The notes: generated by a model not told the origin, from the sequence alone. Positions 7,659-16,680 are shown, counted from the stretch's first letter. The stretch: DNA of 38,146 nt from Pseudomonas sp. GM50 (GCF_000282375.1 NZ_AKJK01000017.1:1-38146), one strand, 5' to 3'. Numbers and translations are program-made.

Positions 7659-8765
7659 ATGCTGCTTTCTCTCGAACCCCGTGGCCAGCAATCACGCCTG
7701 ATGTTGTGGTGCTCGCCCTTGCTGGCGGCCGTGTTGACGCTGGGCTGTGGCTCATTGCTGTTTATCGCGCTGGGTCACGATCCGTTGCTGACCTTGCACA
7801 CGCTGCTGATTGCACCGATCAGCGACTTGTACGGCGTCTCTGAATTGTTGGTCAAAGCATTGCCGATTCTGCTCTGCGCATTGGGCCTGGCGGTGGTGTA
7901 TCAGGCACGGATCTGGAACATCGGCGCCGAAGGTCAGTTGCTGCTCGGCGCCCTCGCCGGCAGCGCGTTGGCAGTGAACATCATCGATATGCAATGTCGC
8001 TGGGCGCTGGTGCTGATCCTGGTGGTCGGCACCCTGGCCGGCGCCGCATGGGCCGGGCTGACGGCATGGTTGCGCACGCGCTTCAACGCCAATGAAATCC
8101 TCACCAGCATCATGCTCAATTACATCGCCCTGAACCTGCTGCTGTTCTGCGTCCACGGGCCGCTGAAGGACCCGGCTGGGTTCAACTTTCCAGAGTCGGC
8201 AATGTTCGGCGATGCCAGTCGACTGCCACTGTTGATGGAGGACGGCCGGGTTCATGCCGGTGTGTATTTCGCCTTGCTCGCGCTGGTGGCGGTGTGGGTG
8301 TTGCTGCAGAAAAGCTTTGTCGGCTTCCAGATCAAAGTGCTCGGGCTGGACAAGCGCGCCGCCGGTTTCGTCGGCTTTCGCGAGAAGCGGCTGATCTGGC
8401 TGGCGTTGTTGATCAGCGGCGGTTTGGCAGGGTTGGCCGGGGTCTGCGAAGTCACCGGGCCAATCGGCCAATTGGTGCCGCAGGTCTCACCGGGTTACGG
8501 CTATGCGGCGATCACCGTCGCGTTTCTCGGGCGGCTGAACCCCATCGGCATTGTGTTTTCCAGCCTGTTGATGGCGCTGCTGTACATCGGCGGCGAAAGC
8601 GCGCAGATGAGCATGAACCTGCCGCAAGCCATCACTCAATTGTTCCAGGGGATGATGCTGTTTTTCCTGCTGGCCAGTGACGTGCTGATTCTCTACCGAC
8701 CGCGTTTGAACCTGCGCTGGGCTCGCCGTGCACCAACCACCGCTGTACACGCAGGAGCCTTGTGA
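7659..8765 (+). CDS. Purine/nucleoside ABC transporter permease 1
   Basis: A 368-residue integral membrane permease of the BPD_transp_2 (branched-chain amino acid / ribose / nucleoside) family, with about nine to ten hydrophobic segments. Recognisable family segments are YQARIWNIGAEGQLLLGALA, NEILTSIMLNYIALNLL and GYGYAAITVAFLGRLNPIGI. It pairs with the next permease to form the channel driven by the upstream ATPase. ACGGAG precedes the ATG. The stop codon overlaps the next start, implying translational coupling. Confidence 0.93.
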   Translation: MLLSLEPRGQQSRLMLWCSPLLAAVLTLGCGSLLFIALGHDPLLTLHTLLIAPISDLYGVSELLVKALPILLCALGLAVVYQARIWNIGAEGQLLLGALAGSALAVNIIDMQCRWALVLILVVGTLAGAAWAGLTAWLRTRFNANEILTSIMLNYIALNLLLFCVHGPLKDPAGFNFPESAMFGDASRLPLLMEDGRVHAGVYFALLALVAVWVLLQKSFVGFQIKVLGLDKRAAGFVGFREKRLIWLALLISGGLAGLAGVCEVTGPIGQLVPQVSPGYGYAAITVAFLGRLNPIGIVFSSLLMALLYIGGESAQMSMNLPQAITQLFQGMMLFFLLASDVLILYRPRLNLRWARRAPTTAVHAGAL

Positions 8766-9691
8766 TGGATATCGATCTGCTGAGCAATATTTTCTACGCC
8801 ATGGTCCGTTGCGGTACGCCGTTGTTGCTGGTGGCGCTGGGCGAGCTGATTTGCGAGAAGAGTGGCGTCCTCAATCTCGGGCAGGAAGGCATGATGCTGT
8901 TTGGCGCGGTGATCGGTTTTATCGTCGCGCTGAACAGCGGCAATCTCTGGCTTGGCGTGGTGCTGGCGATGCTCGCCGGGATGCTGTTGTCATCGCTGTT
9001 TGCCTTGGTGGCACTGGTGTTCAACGCCAATCAGGTGGCGACCGGGTTGGCGTTGACGATCTTCGGCGTGGGCCTGTCGACCTTTGTCGGCGCAGCGTGG
9101 GTTGGAAAACCATTGGCGGGTTTCGAGCCGGTGGCGATTCCGTTGTTGAGTGAAATCCCGCTGATCGGGCGGATGCTGTTTGCCCAGGACATGCTGGTGT
9201 ACCTGTCGTTCGCGCTGTTCACGTTAGTGGCCTGGGTGGTTCTGAAAAGTCGCGCCGGGTTGATTATTCAGGCGGTCGGCGAAAACCCGGATGCGGCGAG
9301 CGCCATGGGCTTGCCGGTGTTGCGCGTGCGTACGCTGGCGGTGCTGTTTGGCGGTGCAATGGCGGGGTTGGCCGGGGCCTATCTGTCCCTGGCGTACACG
9401 CCGATGTGGGCGGAAAACATGAGCGCCGGTCGCGGCTGGATTGCCCTGGCGCTGGTGGTGTTTGCCAGTTGGCGGGTGTGGCGATTGCTACTCGGGGCGT
9501 ATCTGTTCGGTCTCGCCAGCATCCTGCATTTGGTGGCGCAGGGATTGGGGCTGGCGATTCCGTCGAGCCTGCTGGCGATGCTGCCGTATGTCGCGACCAT
9601 TGTGGTATTGGTGCTGCTGTCCCGGGATGCCGTGCGCACACGGTTGTATGCGCCAGTGTCGTTGGGGCAGCCGTGGCAGGCTGGGCATTAG
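8765..9691 (+). CDS. Purine/nucleoside ABC transporter permease 2
   Basis: A 308-residue membrane permease of the same family as its neighbour, with about eight to ten hydrophobic segments. Typical segments include SGVLNLGQEGMMLFGAVIGF, NANQVATGLALTIFGVGLS and ENMSAGRGWIALALVVFASW. The ATG at 8765 overlaps the preceding stop by one base (TGATG) and has AGGAG upstream; a GTG one codon earlier is also possible. It completes the membrane part of the importer. The periplasmic binding protein is not adjacent; a fitting candidate lies at 13334. Confidence 0.93.
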   Translation: MDIDLLSNIFYAMVRCGTPLLLVALGELICEKSGVLNLGQEGMMLFGAVIGFIVALNSGNLWLGVVLAMLAGMLLSSLFALVALVFNANQVATGLALTIFGVGLSTFVGAAWVGKPLAGFEPVAIPLLSEIPLIGRMLFAQDMLVYLSFALFTLVAWVVLKSRAGLIIQAVGENPDAASAMGLPVLRVRTLAVLFGGAMAGLAGAYLSLAYTPMWAENMSAGRGWIALALVVFASWRVWRLLLGAYLFGLASILHLVAQGLGLAIPSSLLAMLPYVATIVVLVLLSRDAVRTRLYAPVSLGQPWQAGH

Positions 9692-9711
9692 GTGTTGGCC
9701 GTTAGGGCCTC

Positions 9712-9736
9712 TTCGCGGGCAAGCCTCGCTCCTACA
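9712..9736. repeat. Single REP element
   Basis: TTCGCGGGCAAGCCTCGCTC followed by CTACA, between the convergent permease and membrane-protein genes. Confidence 0.8.
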
Positions 9737-9769
9737 GGTTTTGTGTCGTTCGCCGATGACGTGAACGAC

Positions 9770-10180
9770 TCAAATCCGTAGCGAAGGCGCCCGAACAGGC
9801 AACACTTGAACAACGCCCCACGCCAATTCAAAGACCAAGAAAACAACCAGCAATGAGCTGGCGCCGTGGAGCAAGGCATACAGCTGCCAAGCCGAAAACA
9901 GAAACCGCCCCACCGCGTCATACCGCCCAAACACCTGCTGCGGATCACGAATCCGCAGCACCGCCCACACGCATACAATCGAACCCAACAGATTCGCCAT
10001 CAGCATGTGCATCGGCTCGAACGGCGGTAGCTCACCAGGCAGATTGAAAGTCTGACTGAGGCTTAACAACACGCCATGCAACGCCGCAAAACTCCACGGC
10101 GTCACAAAAGCAGCGGTCACGATCAGGTCGTACCACGCACTGCCACGCACCACTTGACGATATTGCGTTGAAGTCCACAT
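9770..10180 (-). CDS. Small integral membrane protein, function unknown
   Basis: A 136-residue protein with about four hydrophobic segments: VTAAFVTPWSFAALHGVLLS, MANLLGSIVCVWAVLRI, FSAWQLYALLHGASSLLVVF and part of the tail. I do not recognise a characterised family; size and layout recall DoxX-like or other four-helix inner-membrane proteins. Its upstream region contains a classical MerR-type promoter with a 19-bp spacer pointing into this gene, and the divergent neighbour encodes a MerR regulator. It is therefore probably the MerR regulator's main target. Confidence 0.72.
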   Translation of the reverse strand: MWTSTQYRQVVRGSAWYDLIVTAAFVTPWSFAALHGVLLSLSQTFNLPGELPPFEPMHMLMANLLGSIVCVWAVLRIRDPQQVFGRYDAVGRFLFSAWQLYALLHGASSLLVVFLVFELAWGVVQVLPVRAPSLRI

Positions 10181-10212
10181 CCGTCTTGCTCCATAAATTC
10201 AGGGAGCAACAA

Positions 10213-10243
10213 GGCTAAAGCCTGGAGTATGCTCCAGGGTCAA
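10213..10243 (-). promoter_or_regulatory. MerR-type promoter/operator with 19-bp spacer
   Basis: On the minus strand: -35 TTGACC, a 19-base spacer holding the palindrome CTGGAGCATACTCCAG, and -10 TTAGCC (or TAGCCT one base on). This is the arrangement MerR-family activators act on by untwisting an overlong spacer. It faces the membrane-protein gene that starts at 10180 and lies 20 bases from the divergent MerR gene, so that gene is probably autoregulated too. Confidence 0.75.
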
Positions 10244-10262
10244 GCCCTCTCGAGACATCAAG

Positions 10263-10613
10263 ATGCGCATCGGTGAATTAGCTCAGGCCAGCGCCGTCAG
10301 CCGCGACACATTGCGCTTTTACGAACAGCGCGGGTTGATCGCCGCGCAACGCAGCGCCAATGGTTATCGCGACTATCCGGCGGAGATGGTGCAACTGGTG
10401 CTCTACATCAAGACGGCCCAGCGACTGGGCTTTACCCTCGGCGAGATCGGTAGCAGCGTCGCCGCGTTGTGGCAGGCGCCCGACCCGGCCAATGCCGTTA
10501 CCCAACTGCTGCAAGACAAACTGAACCTGATCGAAACCCGCATCGCCGAACTCGATGTCTTGCGTCAGGAACTGCAACATCGGCTCGGCCAGCGTTGTCC
10601 ATTAAATCCGTGA
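10263..10613 (+). CDS. MerR-family transcriptional regulator
   Basis: A 116-residue MerR-family protein: helix-turn-helix at residues 1-20 (MRIGELAQASAVSRDTLRFY), the EQRGL wing at 21-25, and a dimerisation helix over about 80-110. It ends soon after the helix and has a single C-terminal cysteine, Cys112, so it lacks the paired metal ligands of CueR or ZntR. The inducer is unknown; oxidants, aldehydes or a small organic molecule fit better than a metal. The ATG at 10263 has only a weak ribosome-binding site. A short-chain dehydrogenase gene follows 25 bases later, and a MerR-type operator lies just upstream. Confidence 0.88.
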   Translation: MRIGELAQASAVSRDTLRFYEQRGLIAAQRSANGYRDYPAEMVQLVLYIKTAQRLGFTLGEIGSSVAALWQAPDPANAVTQLLQDKLNLIETRIAELDVLRQELQHRLGQRCPLNP

Positions 10614-10638
10614 TTCTCATCCATCAAGGAAGCCATTC

Positions 10639-11325
10639 ATGTCTACGGCAAAAACCGCACTCATCATCGGTGCCTCCCGAGGCTTGGGCCTCGGTCTGGT
10701 GAAAACCCTGTTGGCCGACGGCTGGCAAGTCACCGCCACCGTGCGCAACCCGCAGAGCGCCGAAGCCTTGCAAGCGCTGGGCAAGGTGCGGATCGAAAAA
10801 CTCGACATGGACGATCAGCAAGCGGTCATAGCCCTCAGCCAACAACTCAAGGGTGAAGTCTTCGACTTGTTGTTCGTGAATGCCGGGGTCAAGGGCCCGG
10901 AGGTCCAGACGCCGGGTGGCGCGACGTTGGCCGAGGTGGGTCAGCTGTTCTTCACCAACGCCGTGGCGCCGATCAATCTGGCCCAGCGATTTGTCGGGCA
11001 GATTCGTGAAGACAGCGGCGTGCTGGCGTTCATGAGTTCGGTGCTGGGCAGTGTGACCATGCCCGACGCGCCGGAGCTGGCGCTGTACAAGGCCAGCAAA
11101 GCGGCGCTGAACTCCATGACCAACAGCTTCGTCACGCAACTGGGCGAACAGAAACTCACCGTGCTGTCGCTGCATCCGGGTTGGGTGAAGACTGATATGG
11201 GCGGTGAAGGGGCAGACATCGATGTTGAAACCAGCACACGCGGCTTGATCGATCAGGTGAATGCGTATGCCGGCAAGGGCGGGCATCATTTTGTGAACTA
11301 CAGGGGCGAGACTATTCCCTGGTAA
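10639..11325 (+). CDS. Short-chain dehydrogenase/reductase
   Basis: A 228-residue classical SDR. The NAD(P)-binding glycine motif GASRGLGLGL lies at about residues 11-20, FVNAG in the middle, and the catalytic YKASKAAL with an upstream serine (MSSVLGS) further on. The substrate cannot be read from sequence. AAGGA precedes the ATG. It follows the MerR gene closely on the same strand and is likely part of its regulon; detoxification of a carbonyl compound is a guess. Confidence 0.88.
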   Translation: MSTAKTALIIGASRGLGLGLVKTLLADGWQVTATVRNPQSAEALQALGKVRIEKLDMDDQQAVIALSQQLKGEVFDLLFVNAGVKGPEVQTPGGATLAEVGQLFFTNAVAPINLAQRFVGQIREDSGVLAFMSSVLGSVTMPDAPELALYKASKAALNSMTNSFVTQLGEQKLTVLSLHPGWVKTDMGGEGADIDVETSTRGLIDQVNAYAGKGGHHFVNYRGETIPW

Positions 11326-11339
11326 ACACCACATTCCCC

Positions 11340-11477
11340 TGTGGGAGCGAGCTGTGGCGAGGGGGCTTGCCCCCGTTTGAGTGCGTAGCACTCACAAAAT
11401 TTTTGGTACATCAGAGATTTGGGGAGTGCTTCGCAGCCCAACGGGGGCAAGCCCCCTCGCCACAGCCCGCTCCCACA
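11340..11477. repeat. Long REPIN-like palindromic element, copy A
   Basis: A 138-base element bounded by TGTGGGAGC and GCTCCCACA. Its core arms, 25 bases each (TGTGGCGAGGGGGCTTGCCC and CCCGTT; complement at the other end), are perfectly inverted. The centre has its own small hairpin, TGAGTGCGTAGCACTCA. A nearly identical copy lies at 14438-14575. Confidence 0.9.
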
Positions 11478-11628
11478 GGGGTTTTGCATCGTCTTGTCGG
11501 GCATGGCTTGCCCGCGAAGCTTTTTTGTTCGAAACTCCGCACCTCGCCCCCGCGGCGACCCTGGATCAGCAGACAGGGCAACACTGAGCTGGCAACCCTG
11601 AACCCAACTTTCAGAGGAGCCGGCCACC
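11478..11628. other. Leader region of the 8-oxoguanine deaminase gene
   Basis: Together with the repeat just before it, this makes a gap of about 300 bases without a gene. It holds a half REP (GGCTTGCCCGCGAAGC near 11506) and a strong GAGGAG ribosome-binding site before the ATG at 11629. No clear -35/-10 pair was found. Confidence 0.5.
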
Positions 11629-12987
11629 ATGCCTGCGACCCGTACCTGGCTAAAAAACCCCCTCGCCATTTTCACGGCCAACGCGCTCGACGCCCGTGGC
11701 GGTCTGGTGCTGCAAGACGGTTTGATCGTCGAAGTGCTCAGCGCCGGCCAGCAACCGTCCGTGCCCTGTGACCACGTTTTCGATGCCCGCGAACATGTAA
11801 TCCTGCCGGGGCTGATCAACACCCATCACCACTTCTATCAAACCCTGACCCGTGCCTGGGCGCCGGTGGTTAATCAGCCGTTGTTCCCGTGGCTGAAAAC
11901 CCTCTATCCGGTCTGGGCTCGTCTCACCCCTGAAAAACTCGCCCTCGCCACCAAAGTCGCGTTAGCGGAGTTGCTGCTGTCCGGTTGCACCACCGCGGCC
12001 GATCACCATTACCTGTTTCCGGAAGGCCTGGAAAATGCGATCGATGTACAGGTCGAGAGTGTTCGCGAACTGGGCATGCGCGCCATGCTCACTCGCGGCT
12101 CCATGAGCCTTGGCGAAAAAGACGGCGGCCTGCCACCGCAGCAGACCGTCCAGGAAGGTGAAGTGATCCTCGATGACAGCCAACGTTTGATTGCCGCATA
12201 CCACGAGCGCGGCGATGGTGCGCAGATTCAAATCGCCCTGGCACCGTGTTCACCGTTCTCGGTGACCCCGGAGATCATGTCCGCCAGCGCCGAACTGGCG
12301 AACACCCTCGACGTGCGCCTGCACACGCACCTGGCGGAAACCCTCGACGAAGAAGACTTCTGCCTGCAACGTTTCGGCCTGCGCACCGTTGACTATCTGG
12401 ACAGCGTCGGCTGGCTCGGCCCGCGCACGTGGCTGGCCCACGGCATTCATTTCAACCCCGATGAAATCGCCCGCCTCGGCGCGGCCGGCACGGGCATTTG
12501 CCATTGCCCGAGTTCGAACATGCGCCTGGCTTCCGGCATTTGCCCGACGCTGGACCTGACCGCTGCGGGTGCGTTGCTGGGTCTGGGCGTGGACGGTTCG
12601 GCGTCCAACGATGCGTCGAACATGATCCTCGAAACCCGTCAGGCGTTGTACATCCAGCGGCTGCGTTATGGCGCGGAAAAGATTACTCCAGAATTGGTAC
12701 TGGGCTGGGCGACCAAGGGCTCGGCGAGTTTGCTCGGGCGCACCGATATCGGTGAACTGGCGGTGGGCAAGCAGGCGGATCTGGCGCTGTTCAAACTGGA
12801 TGAGCTGCGCTTCTCCGGCAGCCATGATCCGGTGTCGGCGCTGCTGCTGTGCGGCGCGGATCGGGCGGACCGGGTGATGGTCGGCGGAAAGTGGCGGGTG
12901 ATCGACGGGCAGGTTGAGGGGCTGGACCTGAAAGGGTTGATTGCCGATCACAGCCAGGCCGCTCGGCAGTTGATCGCCGGCGTCTAA
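11629..12987 (+). CDS. 8-oxoguanine deaminase (amidohydrolase)
   Basis: A 452-residue amidohydrolase of the cytosine/guanine deaminase-like group. Metal and catalytic residues are visible: NTHHHFYQ (His66, His68), HTHLAET (His234, Glu237), AHGIHF (His271) and GVDGSASND (Asp322). The pattern matches P. aeruginosa PA0142, shown by others to convert 8-oxoguanine to uric acid and ammonia. The enzyme is cytoplasmic and needs a divalent metal, usually zinc. GAGGAG lies upstream of the ATG. Its neighbours are a BMP-type purine binding protein and an adenine-deaminase-like enzyme, which supports purine salvage. A related guanine or isoguanine deaminase activity cannot be ruled out. Confidence 0.88.
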   Translation: MPATRTWLKNPLAIFTANALDARGGLVLQDGLIVEVLSAGQQPSVPCDHVFDAREHVILPGLINTHHHFYQTLTRAWAPVVNQPLFPWLKTLYPVWARLTPEKLALATKVALAELLLSGCTTAADHHYLFPEGLENAIDVQVESVRELGMRAMLTRGSMSLGEKDGGLPPQQTVQEGEVILDDSQRLIAAYHERGDGAQIQIALAPCSPFSVTPEIMSASAELANTLDVRLHTHLAETLDEEDFCLQRFGLRTVDYLDSVGWLGPRTWLAHGIHFNPDEIARLGAAGTGICHCPSSNMRLASGICPTLDLTAAGALLGLGVDGSASNDASNMILETRQALYIQRLRYGAEKITPELVLGWATKGSASLLGRTDIGELAVGKQADLALFKLDELRFSGSHDPVSALLLCGADRADRVMVGGKWRVIDGQVEGLDLKGLIADHSQAARQLIAGV

Positions 12988-13003
12988 GTCGACGTAGACC
13001 AAT

Positions 13004-13093
13004 TGTGGGAGCGAGCCTGCTCGCGATGAGGCCATGTCATTCAACATTGATGTTGAAAGTTAGTCCGCTATCGCGAGCAGGCTCGCTCCCACA
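13004..13093. repeat. REPIN (paired inverted REP)
   Basis: Inverted arms TGTGGGAGCGAGCCTGCTCG and its complement ending GCTCGCTCCCACA flank about 40 bases. It directly follows the deaminase gene. Confidence 0.9.
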
Positions 13094-13176
13094 GTTTTGT
13101 GAGGCGCCCGCACCAGTGGATGGCGTGGATTGGTGAGGGCGCACCGGGATGGTTCTGTGGTGGTCGTCAGGGACTC

Positions 13177-13243
13177 TTCGCGGGCAAGCCTCGCTCCTAC
13201 AGGATTTGCGCAGGTCATGTGGGAGCGGGCTTGCCCGCGATGG
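13177..13243. repeat. REP pair with two arm subtypes
   Basis: One arm reads TTCGCGGGCAAGCCTCGCTC ending CTACA, the other TGTGGGAGCGGGCTTGCCCG. It lies between the 8-oxoguanine deaminase and the binding-protein gene. Confidence 0.85.
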
Positions 13244-13261
13244 CCGTTACGCGATCCCGAT

Positions 13262-13322
13262 CCATTTGTTGTCCTGTTGGTCAGCAATTTGCATTGCCCT
13301 GACCTACCTCACAACAAAATGG
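13262..13322 (+). promoter_or_regulatory. Two-tier inverted repeat / leader hairpin before the binding-protein gene
   Basis: The outer arms CCATTTGTTGT (13262-13272) and ACAACAAAATGG (13311-13322) pair over 11 bases with one bulged A. Six unpaired bases on each side lead to inner arms GGTCAGCAAT and ATTG-CC-CTGACC around a TTGC loop. The structure ends 11 bases before the ATG at 13334 and includes the start of its GGAG ribosome-binding site. It could be an RNA leader that gates translation or a DNA operator (TTGGTCAG and CTGACC as half sites). No known riboswitch class was recognised. Confidence 0.5.
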
Positions 13323-13333
13323 AGTTCCAGTTC

Positions 13334-14416
13334 ATGCATAAACGTCCGTTGAAGCAGCTGCTCTGCGCTGTCGCCGCAGCCATTGGTCTGAGCGCCAGCC
13401 TGACCGCCAGTGCCGCCGACCCGCTGAAAGTCGGCTTCGTCTATATCGGCCCGATCGGTGACCACGGCTGGACGTATCAGCATGAACAGGGACGCAAGGC
13501 GCTGGCAGAACAATTCGGCGAGCAGATCACCACCAACTACGTGGAAAACGTCGCCGAGGGTGCCGATGCCGAGCGGGTGATCCGCAACATGGCCAAGGAC
13601 AAATATGACCTGATCTTCACCACGTCTTTCGGCTACATGAACCCGACCCTGAAAGTCGCCAAGCAATTTCCCAAGGTGACCTTCGAACATGCCACCGGCT
13701 ACAAGCAGGACAAGAACCTCGGCACTTACCTGGCGCGCACTTATGAAGGCCGCTACGTCGGCGGCTTCCTCGCGGCGAAAATGACCAAGACCAAGAAAGT
13801 CGGCTACGTCGCTTCGTTCCCGATTCCGGAAGTGATCCGCGACATCAACGCCATTCAACTGGCCCTGAACAAGTACAACCCGGGCACCGAGATCAAAGTG
13901 GTGTGGGTCAATTCCTGGTTCGACCCGGGCAAGGAAGCCGACGCCGCCAATGCGCTGATCGACCAGGGCGTGGACGTAGTGTTCCAGCACACCGACAGCC
14001 CGGCACCGATCCAGGCGGCTGAACGACGTGGCGTGTATGCCGTCGGCTATGCATCGGACATGGCGCATTTCGGCCCGAAAGCGGTGCTGACGTCTATCGT
14101 CAATGACTGGGGGCCGCATTACATTCAGGCGACTCAAAGCGTGCTCGACCACACATGGAAATCCCAGGATTACTGGGGCGGTCTGAAGGAAGGTACGGTT
14201 GAGTTGCCGATCAGCGACCTGGTGCCGCCTGCGGTAAAAACCGAAGCCGAGCAGATCATTGCCGACATCAAGAGCGGTGCGTTGCATCCGTTCACCGGGC
14301 CGATCAAGGACCAGGCCGGCGTCGAGAAAATCCCGGCGGGCGCGACGGCAACCAATGCGCAGCTGGCGTCGATGAACTACTACGTCGAAGGCATGAAGGC
14401 CGAGATACCGAAGTAA
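13334..14416 (+). CDS. BMP-family periplasmic purine/nucleoside-binding protein
   Basis: A 360-residue BMP-family (basic membrane protein / PnrA-like) substrate-binding protein. The N-terminus is a classical signal peptide with likely cleavage after ASA at residue 27. No lipobox cysteine follows, so the protein is probably free in the periplasm. Family hallmarks are VGFVYIGPIGDHGWTYQHEQ after the signal, VGYVASFPIPEVIRDINA and WVNSWFDPGKEADAA. It most likely delivers a purine or nucleoside to the transporter encoded at 6082-9691. An ATG 15 bases upstream is possible, but 13334 gives the proper signal peptide. An inverted-repeat structure lies just ahead of it. Confidence 0.92.
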   Translation: MHKRPLKQLLCAVAAAIGLSASLTASAADPLKVGFVYIGPIGDHGWTYQHEQGRKALAEQFGEQITTNYVENVAEGADAERVIRNMAKDKYDLIFTTSFGYMNPTLKVAKQFPKVTFEHATGYKQDKNLGTYLARTYEGRYVGGFLAAKMTKTKKVGYVASFPIPEVIRDINAIQLALNKYNPGTEIKVVWVNSWFDPGKEADAANALIDQGVDVVFQHTDSPAPIQAAERRGVYAVGYASDMAHFGPKAVLTSIVNDWGPHYIQATQSVLDHTWKSQDYWGGLKEGTVELPISDLVPPAVKTEAEQIIADIKSGALHPFTGPIKDQAGVEKIPAGATATNAQLASMNYYVEGMKAEIPK

Positions 14417-14437
14417 TTCCGGCCGAACACAAAACCC

Positions 14438-14575
14438 TGTGGGAGCAGGTCTGTGGCGAGGGGGCTTGCCCCCGTTTGAGTGCGTAGCACTCACAATCTT
14501 TGGTACATCAGAGATTTTGGGGCTGCTTCGCAGCCCAACGGGGGCAAGCCCCCTCGCCACAGGCCCACTCCCACA
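14438..14575. repeat. Long REPIN-like palindromic element, copy B
   Basis: A 138-base element nearly identical to the one at 11340-11477, including the non-palindromic centre with TTTGGTACATCAGAGATTT. It ends 30 bases before the oxygenase start codon. Confidence 0.9.
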
Positions 14576-14605
14576 CTGGATCTTCAGCGTTTTCAAGGAC
14601 TGCGC

Positions 14606-15571
14606 ATGAACCAACTCCCAATCATCGACATCAGTCCGCTCTACAGCGCTGATAAAAACGCCTGGCAATCGATCGCCGCACAAATCGACCGCGCCTGCCG
14701 TGAATGGGGCTTTTTCTATATCAAGGGCCACCCGATCGCCCCGTCGCGTATCGATGCCGTGCTCGACCATGCCCAACGTTTCTTCGCCCTGCCCGCCGCC
14801 GAAAAACTCAAGATCGACATCACCCAGACCCGCCACCACCGCGGCTATGGCGCTATCGCCACCGAGCAACTTGACCCGAGCAAACCCAGCGACCTGAAGG
14901 AAACCTTCGACATGGGCCTGCACCTGCCGGCCGATCATCCCGAGGTTATTGCGGAAAAACCTTTGCGCGGTCCCAACCGTCATCCGTCGATGCCCGGTTG
15001 GGAATCGCTGATGGAGCAACACTACGTCGACATGCAGGCGCTCGCTCAAACCCTGCTGCGAGCCATGACCCTGGCGCTGGGCATCGAGCGCGATTTCTTC
15101 GACAGCCGTTTCAAAGAACCGGTCAGCGTGCTGCGAATGATTCATTACCCGCCGCGCCACACCGCCAGCACCGAAGATCAGCAAGGTGCCGGCGCTCACA
15201 CCGATTACGGTTGCATCACCCTGCTCTATCAGGATGCCGCTGGCGGACTGCAAGTGCGTAACGTGCGCGGTGAATGGATCGATGCGCCGCCGATTGAAGA
15301 CACGTTCGTGGTCAACCTCGGCGACATGATGGCGCGCTGGAGCAACGACCGTTACCTGTCGACGCCGCACCGGGTAATCAGCCCGTTGGGAGTGGATCGT
15401 TACTCGATGCCGTTCTTTGCCGAACCGCACCCCGACACGCCCATCGAATGCCTGCCCGGCTGCCAGGACGAACAGCATCCGGCAAAGTATCCGGCCACCA
15501 CCTGCGCCGAGTTCCTGCTGTCGCGCTTTGCCGATACCTACGCCTATCGACGGCAACAGGAAACCGTGTAA
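14606..15571 (+). CDS. Isopenicillin N synthase-family Fe(II) oxygenase
   Basis: A 321-residue non-haem iron oxygenase with an N-terminal DIOX_N domain (about residues 4-115) and a C-terminal 2OG-Fe(II) domain. Iron ligands are His198 and Asp200 in GAHTDYGC and His255 in STPHRVI; Arg265 and Ser267 in DRYSMPFF form the usual R-x-S pair for a 2-oxoglutarate carboxylate. It is probably a cytoplasmic hydroxylase or demethylase, substrate unknown. AAGGA precedes the ATG. It lies between a purine-binding protein and a purine deaminase gene, as the PA0147-type oxidoreductase does in P. aeruginosa, so a modified or oxidised purine is an attractive but unproven substrate. Confidence 0.88.
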   Translation: MNQLPIIDISPLYSADKNAWQSIAAQIDRACREWGFFYIKGHPIAPSRIDAVLDHAQRFFALPAAEKLKIDITQTRHHRGYGAIATEQLDPSKPSDLKETFDMGLHLPADHPEVIAEKPLRGPNRHPSMPGWESLMEQHYVDMQALAQTLLRAMTLALGIERDFFDSRFKEPVSVLRMIHYPPRHTASTEDQQGAGAHTDYGCITLLYQDAAGGLQVRNVRGEWIDAPPIEDTFVVNLGDMMARWSNDRYLSTPHRVISPLGVDRYSMPFFAEPHPDTPIECLPGCQDEQHPAKYPATTCAEFLLSRFADTYAYRRQQETV

Positions 15572-15619
15572 TGAACCGGCTGGTCAGGTTTTGCTCATTG
15601 TTTCTGCGGGCATCTGTAG

Positions 15620-16606
<987 letters not shown>

Positions 16607-16611
16607 ACCGC

Positions 16612-16680
16612 CTTCGCGGGCAAGCCTCGCTCCTACAAAGGCAGCGCCAGCCCCTGTAGGAGCGAGGCTTGCCCGCGAAG
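16612..16680. repeat. REPIN between convergent genes
   Basis: Inverted arms TTCGCGGGCAAGCCTCGCTC and GAGCGAGGCTTGCCCGCGAA, separated by about 20 bases, fill the gap between the deaminase and MFS stop codons. It could act as a bidirectional transcription end. Confidence 0.9.

Noticed and set aside
13004..13243. Possible small coding frames across the REP elements (about 60-75 codons)
   Set aside because: They consist mostly of repeat sequence and recur in form at other REP sites without conserved starts.
11340..14575. Possible CRISPR array or composite transposon from repeated sequences
   Set aside because: The repeats are REP-type palindromes at irregular spacing, with no transposase gene and no regular repeat-spacer pattern.
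13304..15556. 750-codon open frame on the minus strand
   Set aside because: It runs antisense through the binding-protein and oxygenase genes and through a repeat; composition is His/Arg/Gly-rich as expected of a shadow frame.
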